Positions 1-8,930 of a DNA stretch of 64,000 nucleotides are shown piece after piece. The notes under the pieces are model-generated. The model did no database searches. It worked only from the letters and a program-made list of their open reading frames with translations, and had not been told where the DNA came from. Each line of letters opens with the position of its first letter. Within the stretch, counting starts at the first letter, position 1. Source of the stretch: Ga0077555 sp963746315 (GTDB lineage Bacteria > Pseudomonadota > Alphaproteobacteria > Rhizobiales > Hyphomicrobiaceae); contig CAVVAR010000005.1 of NCBI GenBank assembly GCA_963746315.1, positions 62,001 through 126,000 of the forward strand, in the 5' to 3' direction. Both the position numbers and the translations under genes were made by a program.

Positions 1-1
1 C

Positions 2-331
2 TGGGTGGCGCGCTGGACGATGAAGTTCACGCTCGATGAGTGCATCGCCGAGTGCGACAAGTTCCAGGTCCCGTGCGGGCCCGTCTACTCCATCTCCGAC
101 ATCTTCAAGGATCCGCACTACGCGGCGCGCGAGAACATCCTGCGCATGTACGATGAGCGCGTCGGCGGCGAGATCGCGATGCCGAACGTGGTGCCGCGGC
201 TGTCGGATACACCCGGCAAGGTCGAATGGCTCGGCCCGCCCATGGGCGCGCACACGGACGAGCTCTACAAGGGGTTGCTGGGGCTCACCGATGCAGAGAT
301 GGGGAAGCTGAAGGACAAGGGTGTGATTTGA
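2..331 (+). CDS. CaiB/BaiF (family III) CoA-transferase, C-terminal fragment
   Basis: The gene enters from the left edge, so only about the last 109 residues are seen; the frame is open from base 2 and ends at TGA 329-331. The stretch FQVPCGPVYSISDIFKDPHY followed by ARENI matches the C-terminal part of family III CoA-transferases, where the Pro-Cys-Gly-Pro-Val/Ile motif and the 'D/E-DPH' segment are conserved. These enzymes move CoA between an acyl-CoA and a free carboxylic acid and act in catabolism of carnitine, bile acids, oxalate and many other acids. The catalytic Asp lies upstream, outside the window. The substrate cannot be inferred. The neighbouring amidase and enoyl-CoA hydratase fit an acid-degrading context but prove nothing. 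Confidence 0.8.
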   Translation, partial: WVARWTMKFTLDECIAECDKFQVPCGPVYSISDIFKDPHYAARENILRMYDERVGGEIAMPNVVPRLSDTPGKVEWLGPPMGAHTDELYKGLLGLTDAEMGKLKDKGVI

Positions 332-462
332 TCCGTCTGCGGGCGCGGGGCACTGTGGTGCCCGGCGCTGCGGCTTCGGATGGAGCGAGAGCGCGACCTC
401 GGTGCGGTCGGGCCGTTCTCCTGCACCCCAAGAGTTCTCTCGTCGAGAAGGCTAACGAGCGA

Positions 463-903
463 ATGACATCCTCACAGATGTATCCCGATGCAGACGACCC
501 TTCGAAGGTGGGAACATACCCCGCACTGGCCAAATCCGGCGGCGGATTGGTCTGGGATGCGGTGCTCGAGTACAGAGTGTGGTGCTATCCCGAGCATGGC
601 GCGAAAGACCTGGATAACGGCAACGACTACTTCCGTGCGTTTGCGAGCTACTCGGAGGCGCTGAGCTTTTTCGAGAGGACGGATGGGGCGGAGACGCCGC
701 TCGCGCTCGTCTTGCAGAAGGAATACATCAATGAGCCGAAGCCGGGCCAATACATCCACGTGAAGGAGGACCGGGTCACCGAGTGGCGCGTCGAGCTCCT
801 GAAGCGGCCGCGGCGCACGGAGCGGACGATCCCGGATTTCCTGGCGCCGGATGCTCCCAGCAACAGGCTCGATATCATCCGGGGGCAGGCCTCGAAAGCA
901 TAG
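463..903 (+). CDS. conserved hypothetical protein
   Basis: An open frame of 146 residues begins at ATG 463; a second in-frame ATG at 478 is an alternative start, and neither has a strong ribosome binding site. The protein is soluble, charged, and has no signal peptide or membrane segment. The segments YRVWCYPEHGAKD near residue 40 and LQKEYINEPKPGQYIHVKE near residue 95 look like those of a widespread uncharacterised bacterial family that databases sometimes label 'GCN5 family acetyltransferase'. I see no acetyl-CoA binding motif (Q/RxxGxG/A), so that label is not supported here. The reading frame stays open upstream to base 226, but that part overlaps the CoA-transferase gene and does not look coding. 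No function is proposed. Confidence 0.6.
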   Translation: MTSSQMYPDADDPSKVGTYPALAKSGGGLVWDAVLEYRVWCYPEHGAKDLDNGNDYFRAFASYSEALSFFERTDGAETPLALVLQKEYINEPKPGQYIHVKEDRVTEWRVELLKRPRRTERTIPDFLAPDAPSNRLDIIRGQASKA

Positions 904-1048
904 CTCGAGGCTCGCCGAAGGCACCAATCGGCACTGACGGATCGACTGGGTCCGACTTCAGCCACGATGCCTGGTCTCCGAGCATTGCCCCGGCCGGGGT
1001 CTGTCGTAGTCTCTTCGCGTTCATACATGTCCGAGGGAGCATCCCGTC

Positions 1049-2395
1049 ATGCCCGACACCGTCTCTGCCGTCGCACGTCTCGAGGCCAATCGGGCCGCCG
1101 AGGAGGCTTGGAATCCTCTCGTCAATGCGGTGATCACGTCGATGCCGTCGGCGCGGGCCGACGCCGAGGCGGCGGACAAAGCGGCAGCAGATGGCCGCTG
1201 GCTGGGTCTGCTGCATGGCGCGACGATCGCCGTGAAGGACAACATCGAGACGGCCGGGACCAAAACGACGATGGCGTCGAAGTGGTTCGCAGACAACGTG
1301 CCGAACCGCGATGCGCCGGTGGTCTCTCGGATGCGCAGGTCTGGAGCGGTGCTCACCCAAAAGGTGACGCTGCACGAGTTCGCCTTCGGCGTGCGCTCCA
1401 TGTCGTCTCTGATCGGGCAGTGCAAGAATCCGTGGGGTCTCGATCGCATCCCGGGAGGCTCCAGCGGCGGCTCGGGCGTCGCCGTCGCAACCGGCATGGC
1501 GGACATGGCACTCGGCACGGACACCGGCGGATCGGTGAGAATTCCGGCGGCCATCAACGGGATCACGGGCTTGAGGCCGACGTCGGGTCGCGTGCCGAAC
1601 GCGGGGTGCTTCCCGGTGAGTGCGTCGCACGACACCATCGGTCCGATGGCGCGCTCGGCGCTCGACTGTGCTCGGCTCTTCGCGGTAATCGCGGGTTACG
1701 ATGCCGACGATCCGACCAGCCGGGACCAGCCTCTCGAGAATTTCCTGCCGACGCTCGGCGATGGCATCGAGGGCGTGCGAGTCGGGGTCGTGCGGAAGTA
1801 CTATTTCGACAACGTGCCTCCGGATCGGGCGGCGGCACTGGAGGCCGCGATCAAGCAACTCGAGAAGCTGGGTGCCAAGGTCTCAGAGATTGTGCTCCCC
1901 GGCGCAGAGACGGTGCAGGAGCAGTGTGCCGTCATGATCTTCTCGGATGCGTGCGAGGTGCACCGCGATCGGCTGGGCGATCCTTCGAAGTGGGCGCCGC
2001 AGACAATCGAGCGGCTTCGGCTCGGGCTCGAGCGGACTGGCGTCGAGTATGCCGGAGCCATGCGCGCGAGAGAGGCGTGGGTCCGGACGCTCGCGAAGAC
2101 GTTCGACAAGGTGGACGTGCTGTTGACGCCAACGCTGCCAGTCGACCCGCCGCCGCATGCCGAGGACCGCTCGCTCTGGGCCGCGACCAAGGCGGTGGCG
2201 CAGAACACGTACAATGGCGCGTTCGGCCAGCTTCCAGGGATTGCGGTGCCGTGCGGGTTCTCTGCGGCGGGCTTCCCGGTGTCGATGCAGCTCGAGGCGG
2301 TATGGTGGAAGGAGCCGCTGCTGCTGCGCATGGCCCATGCCTACCAGCAGGTGACGGATTGGCACTTGATGCGGCCGGAGCTGCCACAGGCGTAG
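1049..2395 (+). CDS. amidase signature family hydrolase
   Basis: This 448-residue protein is a full-length amidase-signature enzyme. The Ser-cisSer-Lys triad is visible: Lys63 in AVKDN, cis-Ser138 in the PGGSSGGSG loop and nucleophile Ser162 in GTDTGGSVRIP. The family hydrolyses amide bonds in the cytoplasm; members include GatA, allophanate hydrolase AtzF, indoleacetamide hydrolase and aryl-acylamidases. No GatB or GatC gene is adjacent, and the C-terminal region around GIAVPCGFSAAGFPVSMQL is typical of catabolic amidases rather than GatA. The next gene is convergent, so the amidase is probably transcribed alone. The exact substrate is unknown. Confidence 0.88.
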   Translation: MPDTVSAVARLEANRAAEEAWNPLVNAVITSMPSARADAEAADKAAADGRWLGLLHGATIAVKDNIETAGTKTTMASKWFADNVPNRDAPVVSRMRRSGAVLTQKVTLHEFAFGVRSMSSLIGQCKNPWGLDRIPGGSSGGSGVAVATGMADMALGTDTGGSVRIPAAINGITGLRPTSGRVPNAGCFPVSASHDTIGPMARSALDCARLFAVIAGYDADDPTSRDQPLENFLPTLGDGIEGVRVGVVRKYYFDNVPPDRAAALEAAIKQLEKLGAKVSEIVLPGAETVQEQCAVMIFSDACEVHRDRLGDPSKWAPQTIERLRLGLERTGVEYAGAMRAREAWVRTLAKTFDKVDVLLTPTLPVDPPPHAEDRSLWAATKAVAQNTYNGAFGQLPGIAVPCGFSAAGFPVSMQLEAVWWKEPLLLRMAHAYQQVTDWHLMRPELPQA

Positions 2396-2451
2396 ACGAC
2401 GCACGGATGCTTCGGGGCTCGGCTCCGTCAGTCAGCAGCGCTCGACATCAC

Positions 2452-3381
2452 CTACGATTTCTGGTCGTCGGCGCAGGCGTCGCGCTCGATCTCGATCGTT
2501 GCGTGGGTGATGTTGAACCTGTCCTTCAGGCGGCGCTTGATCTCGGCAGTCACGGCTTCGGGTGGCCTGCCGTCGTTCGAGATGCGCGCGTGAAGCGTTA
2601 TCATCGGGCGTTTCTCGCTGATGGACCAAGCGTGGACGTGGTGGACGTCGGCGAGGCCAGGAACGGATGCGATCAGATCAGCTGCTATGGCGCGATTGTC
2701 GACGCCTGATGGTGCGCCTTCGAGGAGGATATGACCGCTCTCGGCGACGACGCGCCATGCCGATCGAAGGATGATGAGGGCGACCAGGACCGACAGCAGC
2801 GGATCGATCGGCGTCCAGCCTGTCGTCATGATGACGATCGCCGCGGCCAAAGCCGCGACGGAGCCGAGCAGGTCTCCGAGAACGTGAAGAGACGCTGCGC
2901 GGACGTTGAGATTGTCCTTGTCGCCTGACTGCAGCACCCAAAACACGACTAAATTGATCGCAAGGCCGGCCAGCGCCACCCATAGCATGATGCCGCCGAG
3001 CACGTCGCCCGGCTGGCTCAGCCGCTGCCATGCCTCGAAGGTGATCCAGGCGGCGATGGCGAAGAGTGCAATGCCGTTGGTGAAGGCGGCAAGCACGGAG
3101 AACCGGTCGTAGCCGTAAGTGCGGCGCCAGTCGGCCGGGCGGCGGGCCAAACGGAAGCCGTACCAGGCGAGGGAGAGGCTTGCGAAATCGGTCAGCATGT
3201 GACCGGCGTCGGCGATCAGTGCGAGTGATCCCGAGATCAAGCCGCCGGCGACCTCGGCAAGCATGAAGGCGCCGGTCAGGAGTGCGGCGAGGCCGAGGCG
3301 CTGCTCGCTGGCTCCGGCCGCGTGGTCATGGCTGTGACCGTGTCCGTGGATCGAATGGTCGTGGGCATGGTCGTCGGGCAT
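2452..3381 (-). CDS. cation diffusion facilitator (CzcD/ZitB-like) metal exporter
   Basis: This 309-residue inner-membrane protein starts with a His-rich cytoplasmic tail (residues 4-20, repeated HxH pairs), followed by six predicted membrane segments and a C-terminal cytoplasmic domain. The HxxxD metal-binding pairs of CDF proteins are present in segment 2 (DAGHMLTDF) and segment 5 (HVLGDLLGS). Family members exchange cytoplasmic Zn2+, Cd2+ or Co2+ for protons and act as dimers; the His-rich leader and the H/D site favour zinc. The C-terminal domain contains HHVHAWSISEKRPMITLH, the usual regulatory metal-binding fold. The gene is convergent with the amidase and appears monocistronic. No metal-responsive regulator is next to it. 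Confidence 0.92.
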   Translation of the reverse strand: MPDDHAHDHSIHGHGHSHDHAAGASEQRLGLAALLTGAFMLAEVAGGLISGSLALIADAGHMLTDFASLSLAWYGFRLARRPADWRRTYGYDRFSVLAAFTNGIALFAIAAWITFEAWQRLSQPGDVLGGIMLWVALAGLAINLVVFWVLQSGDKDNLNVRAASLHVLGDLLGSVAALAAAIVIMTTGWTPIDPLLSVLVALIILRSAWRVVAESGHILLEGAPSGVDNRAIAADLIASVPGLADVHHVHAWSISEKRPMITLHARISNDGRPPEAVTAEIKRRLKDRFNITHATIEIERDACADDQKS

Positions 3382-3552
3382 CGCGCTACGTCCCTGGCGT
3401 GTTGCGTGAGGTCGTTAGGACAACGCTCGAGACCGGGCCTCCGTGCCTCAGCCCCTCCCCGCGACGGGGAGGGGGACCTGCCAAATGCGATGCCCTGGCG
3501 TCGATTTCGGCTGGCTCCGTTGGTTGGGCCAGATTGGATTGCTCGACGGGGC

Positions 3553-4362
3553 TCAGTACGGCGCCTTCGGTGGGAACTTCGGCTTGCGCTTCTCGACGTG
3601 GCTGAGGTGTCCTTCCTTCATCTCGGGGCCGCCGAAGCCGAGGAACTCTAGTGCCAGGGAGGCATCGAAGGTGGGGCCAGCCATGCGCAGCCAGTTGTTC
3701 AGCGAATGCTTGGTGAAGCGGATCGCTGTCTGAGCGCCGCCGAGCAGCTTGTCGCAGACCTGATAGGCGGTATCGATCACCTTGTCGTCGTCGGCGACGA
3801 GCGAGACGAGGCCGAGCCGCTCGGCCTCCTCGCCCTTGAGGGTCTCGCAGAGCATCAGGTAGTACTTGGCCTTGGCCATGCCGCACAGCAGCGGCCAGAT
3901 GATAGCGGCGTGATCGCCTGCGGCGACACCGAGGCGCGTGTGCCCGTCGATGATCCGCGTAGTCCGGCCGGCAATGGTGATGTCGCACAGGAGGCCGGCT
4001 GCGAGACCGGCGCCGACCGAGACGCCTTCCATGGCGCAGACGGTCGGCTTGGAGCAATTTATGACGCCGTAGACCAAGTCGGAGGCTTCCTTCCAGACGC
4101 GCATGCGCGTCTCCCAGCTCTCGGCGATCTGCTCGACGAGCTTCAGGTCGCCGCCGGCCGAATAGGTGCCGCCCTCGCCGCGGAGCAGCACGACCTGGAC
4201 GCTCTCGTCGCGGTCGACGTCGGCCCAGACGCGGCCAAGCTCGGCGTGGCCATCGACCGTGACTGCGTTGAGCTTTCCGGGGGCGGAGAGAACGATCTCG
4301 AGCAGGCCGTCCTTGGGGCGGTTGAATTTCAGGTACTTGTAGTTGTTCTGGTCGACAGCCAT
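3553..4362 (-). CDS. enoyl-CoA hydratase/isomerase family protein
   Basis: The protein has 269 residues when started at the ATG at 4362, which is preceded by AGGAG seven bases upstream; the frame is open for 12 more codons, but that start lacks such a site. It shows the crotonase oxyanion-hole segments: GGTYSAGGDLK near residue 75 and AMEGVSVGAGLAAGLLCDI near residue 115. Crotonase-fold enzymes hydrate, isomerise or cleave acyl-CoA thioesters as hexamers in the cytoplasm. The Glu pair of classical enoyl-CoA hydratases is not clearly conserved, so the reaction could be another member of the superfamily. The protein lies 76 bases from the EamA transporter gene on the same strand. Confidence 0.88.
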   Translation of the reverse strand: MAVDQNNYKYLKFNRPKDGLLEIVLSAPGKLNAVTVDGHAELGRVWADVDRDESVQVVLLRGEGGTYSAGGDLKLVEQIAESWETRMRVWKEASDLVYGVINCSKPTVCAMEGVSVGAGLAAGLLCDITIAGRTTRIIDGHTRLGVAAGDHAAIIWPLLCGMAKAKYYLMLCETLKGEEAERLGLVSLVADDDKVIDTAYQVCDKLLGGAQTAIRFTKHSLNNWLRMAGPTFDASLALEFLGFGGPEMKEGHLSHVEKRKPKFPPKAPY

Positions 4363-4438
4363 CGGGCGCTCCTCTCGCGTTGTGATGTCAGAGACCATAC
4401 TACCCGCGATCGAGCGTGGGCGGGCAACTCGCCATGCG

Positions 4439-5347
4439 TCATCTGCCTCTCGCGTTGCGACGTTCGCGCTGAAAGGCGTAGAGGCCGGCAGCGATGAGGA
4501 TGGCGATGCCCGTGAACGATAGGGTATCGGGCAGCTCTCCCCAGACGATCAGGCCGAGCAGGATGGCCCAAACGATACCGGCGTAACGGAATGGCGCGAC
4601 CGTTGCGATGTCGCCGCCTCGGATCGAGGCGATAACCCAAAGGTGGCCGGCCAGTGTCAGGGCTGCTGAGAAGGCAATGAGGGCCGCCTCGGTCGGAGTG
4701 GGCCAGACCCAGCTCTCGAAGGCCGCAAATCCAAGCGCTGTCAGTGCCACGAACGCCTGCGAAACCATCATGATGATCAGTGGCGAGAGCCCTCCATCGA
4801 GCCGCCTGGTGGTGATGTCTCGCAGCGTTCCACATAGCACGGTGCCGACCGCGAGCAGCGCCCAGACGTTGAAAGCGCTGGTGCCGGGCTTGATGACCAG
4901 CAGGGCGCCGCAGAGACCGGCCGCAACGGCGGTCCACCGGCGCCATCCGACGTTCGCGCCCAGGAAGATGGCTGAGGCGGCCGTCAAGGAGAGCGGTGTC
5001 AGCTGGAGGATGCCCATGATGTCGGCGAACGGCATGCGACCCACGGCGGCCTGGAAAAACAGTGCGCTGCCGGCGTCGCCGGCGCTGCGCCAAGCCATCA
5101 GGGGGACAAAGGCGTGGCGGATCGAGGTGATGACGCCGCTGCGCGCGGCTGCGACGGCAACGAGCAGGACGGAGCCAGTACAGCGCAGGAAGACGGCCTG
5201 ACCGGTCGGAACCGTGCCCGCAATCAACTTCATAGCCGCGTCGCCGAATGTGAAAGCGACCGTGGCGAGAATCATGGCGCCAATGGCCTTGACTGCGCGG
5301 GCCGGCGCCACCGTCTCGCTCCTGCCCATTTGCCGCAACCCTCTCAT
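4439..5347 (-). CDS. EamA-family (DMT) transporter
   Basis: About 302 residues with ten hydrophobic segments arranged as two EamA repeats (roughly residues 15-150 and 160-295), ending in the basic tail FQRERRNARGR typical of drug/metabolite transporters. This superfamily exports metabolites such as amino acids and purines or takes up similar solutes across the inner membrane; the substrate cannot be told. Two starts compete: ATG 5347, chosen as the longer, and ATG 5329, which has AGAGGG nine bases upstream. The frame remains open to 5626, but that extension overlaps the divergent MFS gene and is not hydrophobic. The divergent arrangement with the MFS gene leaves about 110 bases for both promoters. 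Confidence 0.85.
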   Translation of the reverse strand: MRGLRQMGRSETVAPARAVKAIGAMILATVAFTFGDAAMKLIAGTVPTGQAVFLRCTGSVLLVAVAAARSGVITSIRHAFVPLMAWRSAGDAGSALFFQAAVGRMPFADIMGILQLTPLSLTAASAIFLGANVGWRRWTAVAAGLCGALLVIKPGTSAFNVWALLAVGTVLCGTLRDITTRRLDGGLSPLIIMMVSQAFVALTALGFAAFESWVWPTPTEAALIAFSAALTLAGHLWVIASIRGGDIATVAPFRYAGIVWAILLGLIVWGELPDTLSFTGIAILIAAGLYAFQRERRNARGR

Positions 5348-5459
5348 GCGTCGTCGCTCACTTGCGCTTCGGCCCCAATTGGACGAAGGCTGAGGCTCTT
5401 CGGCACAGCAGAGCACAGCTCGGGCCTTTTGCGTCAATCGACGAGGGGAGACGGCTGAA

Positions 5460-6740
5460 TTGAATGACGCGAGCGCGGGGCGCCTCGAGGCGACGAGAAC
5501 GATGCTGGGGACGGTGCTGGCGCTCGCCTTCGTGATGAACATGCTCGGGCGCGGGGCAACCGAGGTGTTCGCCGTTTTCCTTCTGCCGGTCGAGACGGCG
5601 CTCGGCGCGACGCGCTCGCAGATCACGGGCGTCTACTCGCTGTTCATGCTCGTGGTCGGGCTCGCGGGGCCGGTCGCGGGCGGGGTGTTCGATCGCCTGG
5701 GCGCGCGGGCATCCTATTGCAGCGGCCTGGTTCTGCTCGGCACAAGCCTTTATCTCGCGGGCTCGGCGACGGCGATCTGGCATTTCGCGCTGACGGTGGG
5801 ACTCGCCTCGGGGCTCGGTGTGTCGATGCTCGGCATGGTGACGGCCAACGCGTTGCTCAGCCGCTGGTATCAGTCGCAGCTCGGCACAGCGATCGGTGCT
5901 GTCTACGCGGCGACCGGCTTCGGCGTGTTGATCATGGCACCGGTGGCGCAGCTGCTCATCGACGCCTACGGCTGGCGAGATGCCTACCGTGTTATTGGGG
6001 CCGTGTTGCTGGCCTTGGCGCTGCTGACGGCTTTCCTGCCGCTGTCGCGGATGTCGCGTGGCTCAGGAGAATGGCAGCGGAAACGGGCGGTCAGCGACGC
6101 GGCGACGGGTGGCGGATGGAACGTGCTCCGGGCGCTCAAGACGAAGCCGTTCTGGGCGCTGCTTGTCGTCTACTTCCTGACGTCGCTCGCCTCGTTCGCG
6201 GTGTCTCCGCAGGCAGTGGCAGCCATGGTCGAGGCAGGCATCACACCGCTTGCTGCGGCGAGCGCGTTCGGGCTCACCGGAATGCTGTCGCTGGTCGGCA
6301 ATGCGAGCATCGCGCCGCTGGTCGATCGCTTCGGGCAGCGCCTCATGATCACGCTGTCCTACCTCGGCACGGTGATCGGCATTCTGTGCCTCGCGGCGCT
6401 GCCGTCGCATCCGTCGCTGCTGCTGGTTTATGCCTGGGCATTCCTGTTCGGGATAAACCAGGGTACGCGCGGGCCGATCATATCGACGCTGACCGCGACC
6501 ATATATGCGGGCGGCGGCGTCGGGAGGATCTACGGGACAATTGCCCTCGGCATGGGCTTTGGAGCGGCGTTCGGGTCGTGGCTGTCGGGCTACCTGCACG
6601 ACATCACGGGCGACTATCTCGCCTCCCTGGTGATGGCAGCCAGCGCAGCGGCCCTGGGCATGGCCACGTTCTGGACCGTGCCGCTGCTGAGCGAGGCGAG
6701 GAAGGCGAATGCGGTGCGTGACGAGGAGGCCCACGGTTAA
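5460..6740 (+). CDS. major facilitator superfamily transporter (OxlT-like)
   Basis: A 426-residue inner-membrane protein with 12 hydrophobic segments split by a central loop (residues about 200-220, RMSRGSGEWQRKRAVSD). The motif between segments 2 and 3, AGGVFDRLGAR, matches MFS motif A. The protein resembles the monocarboxylate/oxalate-formate antiporter branch, which imports or exchanges organic acids. The start is TTG at 5460, which has GGGGAG about ten bases upstream; the first in-frame ATG is at 5502 and would remove the short N-terminal tail only. It converges with the FAD oxidase gene. Confidence 0.85.
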   Translation: MNDASAGRLEATRTMLGTVLALAFVMNMLGRGATEVFAVFLLPVETALGATRSQITGVYSLFMLVVGLAGPVAGGVFDRLGARASYCSGLVLLGTSLYLAGSATAIWHFALTVGLASGLGVSMLGMVTANALLSRWYQSQLGTAIGAVYAATGFGVLIMAPVAQLLIDAYGWRDAYRVIGAVLLALALLTAFLPLSRMSRGSGEWQRKRAVSDAATGGGWNVLRALKTKPFWALLVVYFLTSLASFAVSPQAVAAMVEAGITPLAAASAFGLTGMLSLVGNASIAPLVDRFGQRLMITLSYLGTVIGILCLAALPSHPSLLLVYAWAFLFGINQGTRGPIISTLTATIYAGGGVGRIYGTIALGMGFGAAFGSWLSGYLHDITGDYLASLVMAASAAALGMATFWTVPLLSEARKANAVRDEEAHG

Positions 6741-6778
6741 GGCGGGGTAGCGGCCCCGCTCCGACCGACGTGGCCTTA
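6738..6778. terminator. hairpin spanning two convergent stop codons
   Basis: TAAGGC at 6738-6743 pairs with GCCTTA at 6773-6778, and inside it GCGGGG (6742-6747) can pair with CCCCGC (6754-6759). The outer arms contain the TAA stops of both convergent genes. There is no T-run, so it may be a weak bidirectional terminator or just a GC-rich palindrome. Confidence 0.35.
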
Positions 6779-8188
6779 CGGCAGCACCTTGCCCGGGTTC
6801 ATGCGGCCGGCGGGGTCGAGGGTGGACTTGATCTGGCGCATGACGTCGAGGGCGATGGGGCTCTTGTGCGAGGCCATGGCGTGGCGCTTCGACTGGCCGA
6901 TGCCATGCTCAGCCGAGAAGCTGCCGCCGAGGGAGACCGCGATGGCGTTGACGAGCGGCTCGAAGCCATCTGTCGCCTCGACCCAGGCTGGGCGTCCCTT
7001 GCTCCATCCGGACGGGGCGTGAAGCCCGAAATGGATGTTGCCATCGCCAGCGTGACCGATGGCGGCGATACGGCCCTGGGGCCAGCGGGCCGAGACTTCA
7101 CGGATGGCGGTGGCGAGAAACTCGGGCACGGCCGAGACCGGTACCGCGGTGTCGGTGTTGACGGCCGGACCTTCGAGGCGCGAGCACTCGGGGTAGTCTT
7201 CCCGGATCTTCCAGATGCCGAGGCGCTGGGCCTCGCTTTCGGCCAGTGACGCGTCGGTCACCTCACCGGCTTCCATGGCCTCGGCCAAGGTGCCTTCCAT
7301 CATCTCGCGGAGTGGCACGCTCGGGTGCGCGGCGGCGATCTCGAGCATGACGAACCAGGGGCTTTCGAGTGGCAACGGCATGCGCAGTCCAACGCCATGG
7401 CGCGCGGCGGTCTCCATGCAGTAGCGAGCGCAGAGCTCGAAGGCGATGAGGTCGGCGCCGGATTCCATCATGCGGGAATAGAGCGACAGGGCAGCATCCG
7501 GACTCGGGACGGCAACGAAGGCGGTCTCCATGCGCTTGATCGCGGGCTGCAGGCGCAGCGCCGCGGCTGTGATGATGCCGAGCGTGCCCTCGCCGCCGAT
7601 GAACAAGTGACGCAACGCATAGCCGCTGTTGTCCTTCCGGACGCGGCGCAAGTCGTCGAGAATGCGGCCGTCGGGCAGGACAACCTCGAGGCCCAGGACC
7701 AGCTCGCGGGCGTTGCCCCAGCGGAGGGTGCGGATACCGCCCGCGTTGGTGGAGAGCATGCCGCCGATCTGCGCCGTGCCCTGGGCGCCCCACTGGATCG
7801 GGAAGAAGCGTCCGGCGTCGGCTGCGGCCTGCTGCACGTTCTGGACGACACAGCCCGCCTCGGCGACGAGCGAGAAATCGCGCGTGTCGATGGAGCGAAT
7901 ACGATTGAGGCGCTCGAGCGAGAGCACGATCGAGGCGGGGCCATTGGCGGCTGGGACGGTGCCGCCGCAGAGCCCGGTGCGGCCGCCGGCCGGTACGATG
8001 GAAAGATCCTGCGCGCTTGCGCGGCGAACGATTTCGGCAACGTCGGACGTCGAGGATGGCTTGACCACGGCAGCGGGGACGCCTCTGTAGGCGCCGCGCC
8101 AATCGACAGCGTAGGGCGCCACGTCCTCGGGGGCGGTCAGGCAGGCGTCGGGACCGACGACGTCGGCCAAGGTATCGATTGCGGTCAT
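6776..8188 (-). CDS. FAD-binding oxidase/dehydrogenase, GlcD/D-2-hydroxyacid type
   Basis: The 470-residue protein is a full-length VAO/PCMH-type flavoenzyme. The FAD-binding domain shows PAGGRTGLCGGTVPAA near residue 75 and GMLSTNAGG near residue 145; the C-terminal domain carries IGHAGDGNIHFG and EHGIGQSKR, the two His-containing motifs that bind the catalytic metal in D-2-hydroxyacid dehydrogenases (D-lactate, D-2-hydroxyglutarate, glycolate oxidase GlcD). It would oxidise a D-2-hydroxy acid and pass electrons to a quinone or flavoprotein. No glcE or glcF partner is adjacent, favouring a stand-alone D-lactate or D-2-hydroxyglutarate type enzyme. The ATG at 8188 was chosen because homology begins there and AAGAG lies upstream; the open frame extends further but into the opposing gene's promoter region. 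Confidence 0.88.
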   Translation of the reverse strand: MTAIDTLADVVGPDACLTAPEDVAPYAVDWRGAYRGVPAAVVKPSSTSDVAEIVRRASAQDLSIVPAGGRTGLCGGTVPAANGPASIVLSLERLNRIRSIDTRDFSLVAEAGCVVQNVQQAAADAGRFFPIQWGAQGTAQIGGMLSTNAGGIRTLRWGNARELVLGLEVVLPDGRILDDLRRVRKDNSGYALRHLFIGGEGTLGIITAAALRLQPAIKRMETAFVAVPSPDAALSLYSRMMESGADLIAFELCARYCMETAARHGVGLRMPLPLESPWFVMLEIAAAHPSVPLREMMEGTLAEAMEAGEVTDASLAESEAQRLGIWKIREDYPECSRLEGPAVNTDTAVPVSAVPEFLATAIREVSARWPQGRIAAIGHAGDGNIHFGLHAPSGWSKGRPAWVEATDGFEPLVNAIAVSLGGSFSAEHGIGQSKRHAMASHKSPIALDVMRQIKSTLDPAGRMNPGKVLP

Positions 8189-8373
8189 CGAGAGGTCTCT
8201 TGGAGAGGTTCGTAGAGCGAGCGGCGGGCAAGGTGGCATAGGTTGGGGCGTGCGTCTCGAACCTTGCACAAACCAGTTGACGCATGGCAGCCGGGACCAT
8301 TGTCGCCGCGCCGCAACGCGGCCATGTTCCAAGCGCACTCATCGACCGAGTCCGGATCTTTCACGGAGCCGAC

Positions 8374-8850
8374 ATGCCCTGGCGGCAATTCGCAGTCGTC
8401 GTCCTCGCTTTGTCCGTCTGCGCCTGCGCAGCGGCGGTCCCGGGTTATCAGCCGCCAGATCCGAAGCTGGACAAGATAAGAGCGGCGGCGCCAAAGGGCG
8501 GTAGGTTCGATGCCTCGGGCACCTACAACCTGACCGACCAGGAGCAGGCGCTCGACTGCAAGCGTCTCAACGGCTCGATTGTGGTCAAGATTATTCAGAT
8601 GCGCGATACACACAACCGCGCCCAGCCATCGGCGCTCGCGGCGGGTGCTCAAGCTGCGGCACGCCCTCTCGTCGGGGGTACGGTGTATGGTCAGGACGTG
8701 GCCGCCGATCTCCGTCGCGACAAGGCGCGTCTCGAAGCGTTGAACCGGCAACTCGTTGCGAAGAGCTGTCCCGCCTTCAATCTCGACGCTGAGCTGAGGC
8801 CCGGCAACACCAACCCGCCGAGACCGGTGAAAGCTCAGAAAAAGGCCTAG
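8374..8850 (+). CDS. exported hypothetical protein, possible lipoprotein
   Basis: From ATG 8374 the 158-residue product starts MPWRQFAVVVLALSVCACAA, a basic N-region plus hydrophobic core ending in cysteines, which suits a Sec signal peptide and perhaps lipoprotein processing, although the -1 to -3 residues are not a perfect lipobox. The mature part is polar and Ala/Lys-rich (LTDQEQALDCKRLNGSIV, then RRDKARLEALNRQLVAKSC), with two further Cys that could form a disulfide. I do not recognise a named family. Its TAG stop codon (8848-8850) lies inside the terminal CTAG of the hairpin repeat that begins at 8847, so the element has supplied or preserved the stop. It is divergent from the FAD oxidase gene. 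Confidence 0.65.
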   Translation: MPWRQFAVVVLALSVCACAAAVPGYQPPDPKLDKIRAAAPKGGRFDASGTYNLTDQEQALDCKRLNGSIVVKIIQMRDTHNRAQPSALAAGAQAAARPLVGGTVYGQDVAADLRRDKARLEALNRQLVAKSCPAFNLDAELRPGNTNPPRPVKAQKKA

Positions 8851-8917
8851 TGGCCTGTCGCGCCAAAATCGCAGCACGTCGACAACCTCTGCCGATTTTG
8901 GCGCGACAGGCCACTAG
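8847..8917. repeat. CTAGTG-ended inverted repeat, copy A
   Basis: Perfect 25-base inverted arms at 8847-8871 and 8893-8917, starting CTAGTGGCCTG and ending with the complement CAGGCCACTAG, enclose a 21-base loop. Together with copy B 13 bases away it forms a tandem hairpin pair between two convergent genes. The left CTAG contains the stop codon of the upstream gene. The architecture resembles a MITE inserted at CTAG or a REP-like element; the 54.5 kb pair belongs to the same family. Confidence 0.8.
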
Positions 8918-8930
8918 CGACAACATGGGC

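Noticed and set aside
463..903. Calling this protein a GCN5 acetyltransferase
   Set aside because: No acetyl-CoA binding motif is visible; the label seems inherited from database annotation.
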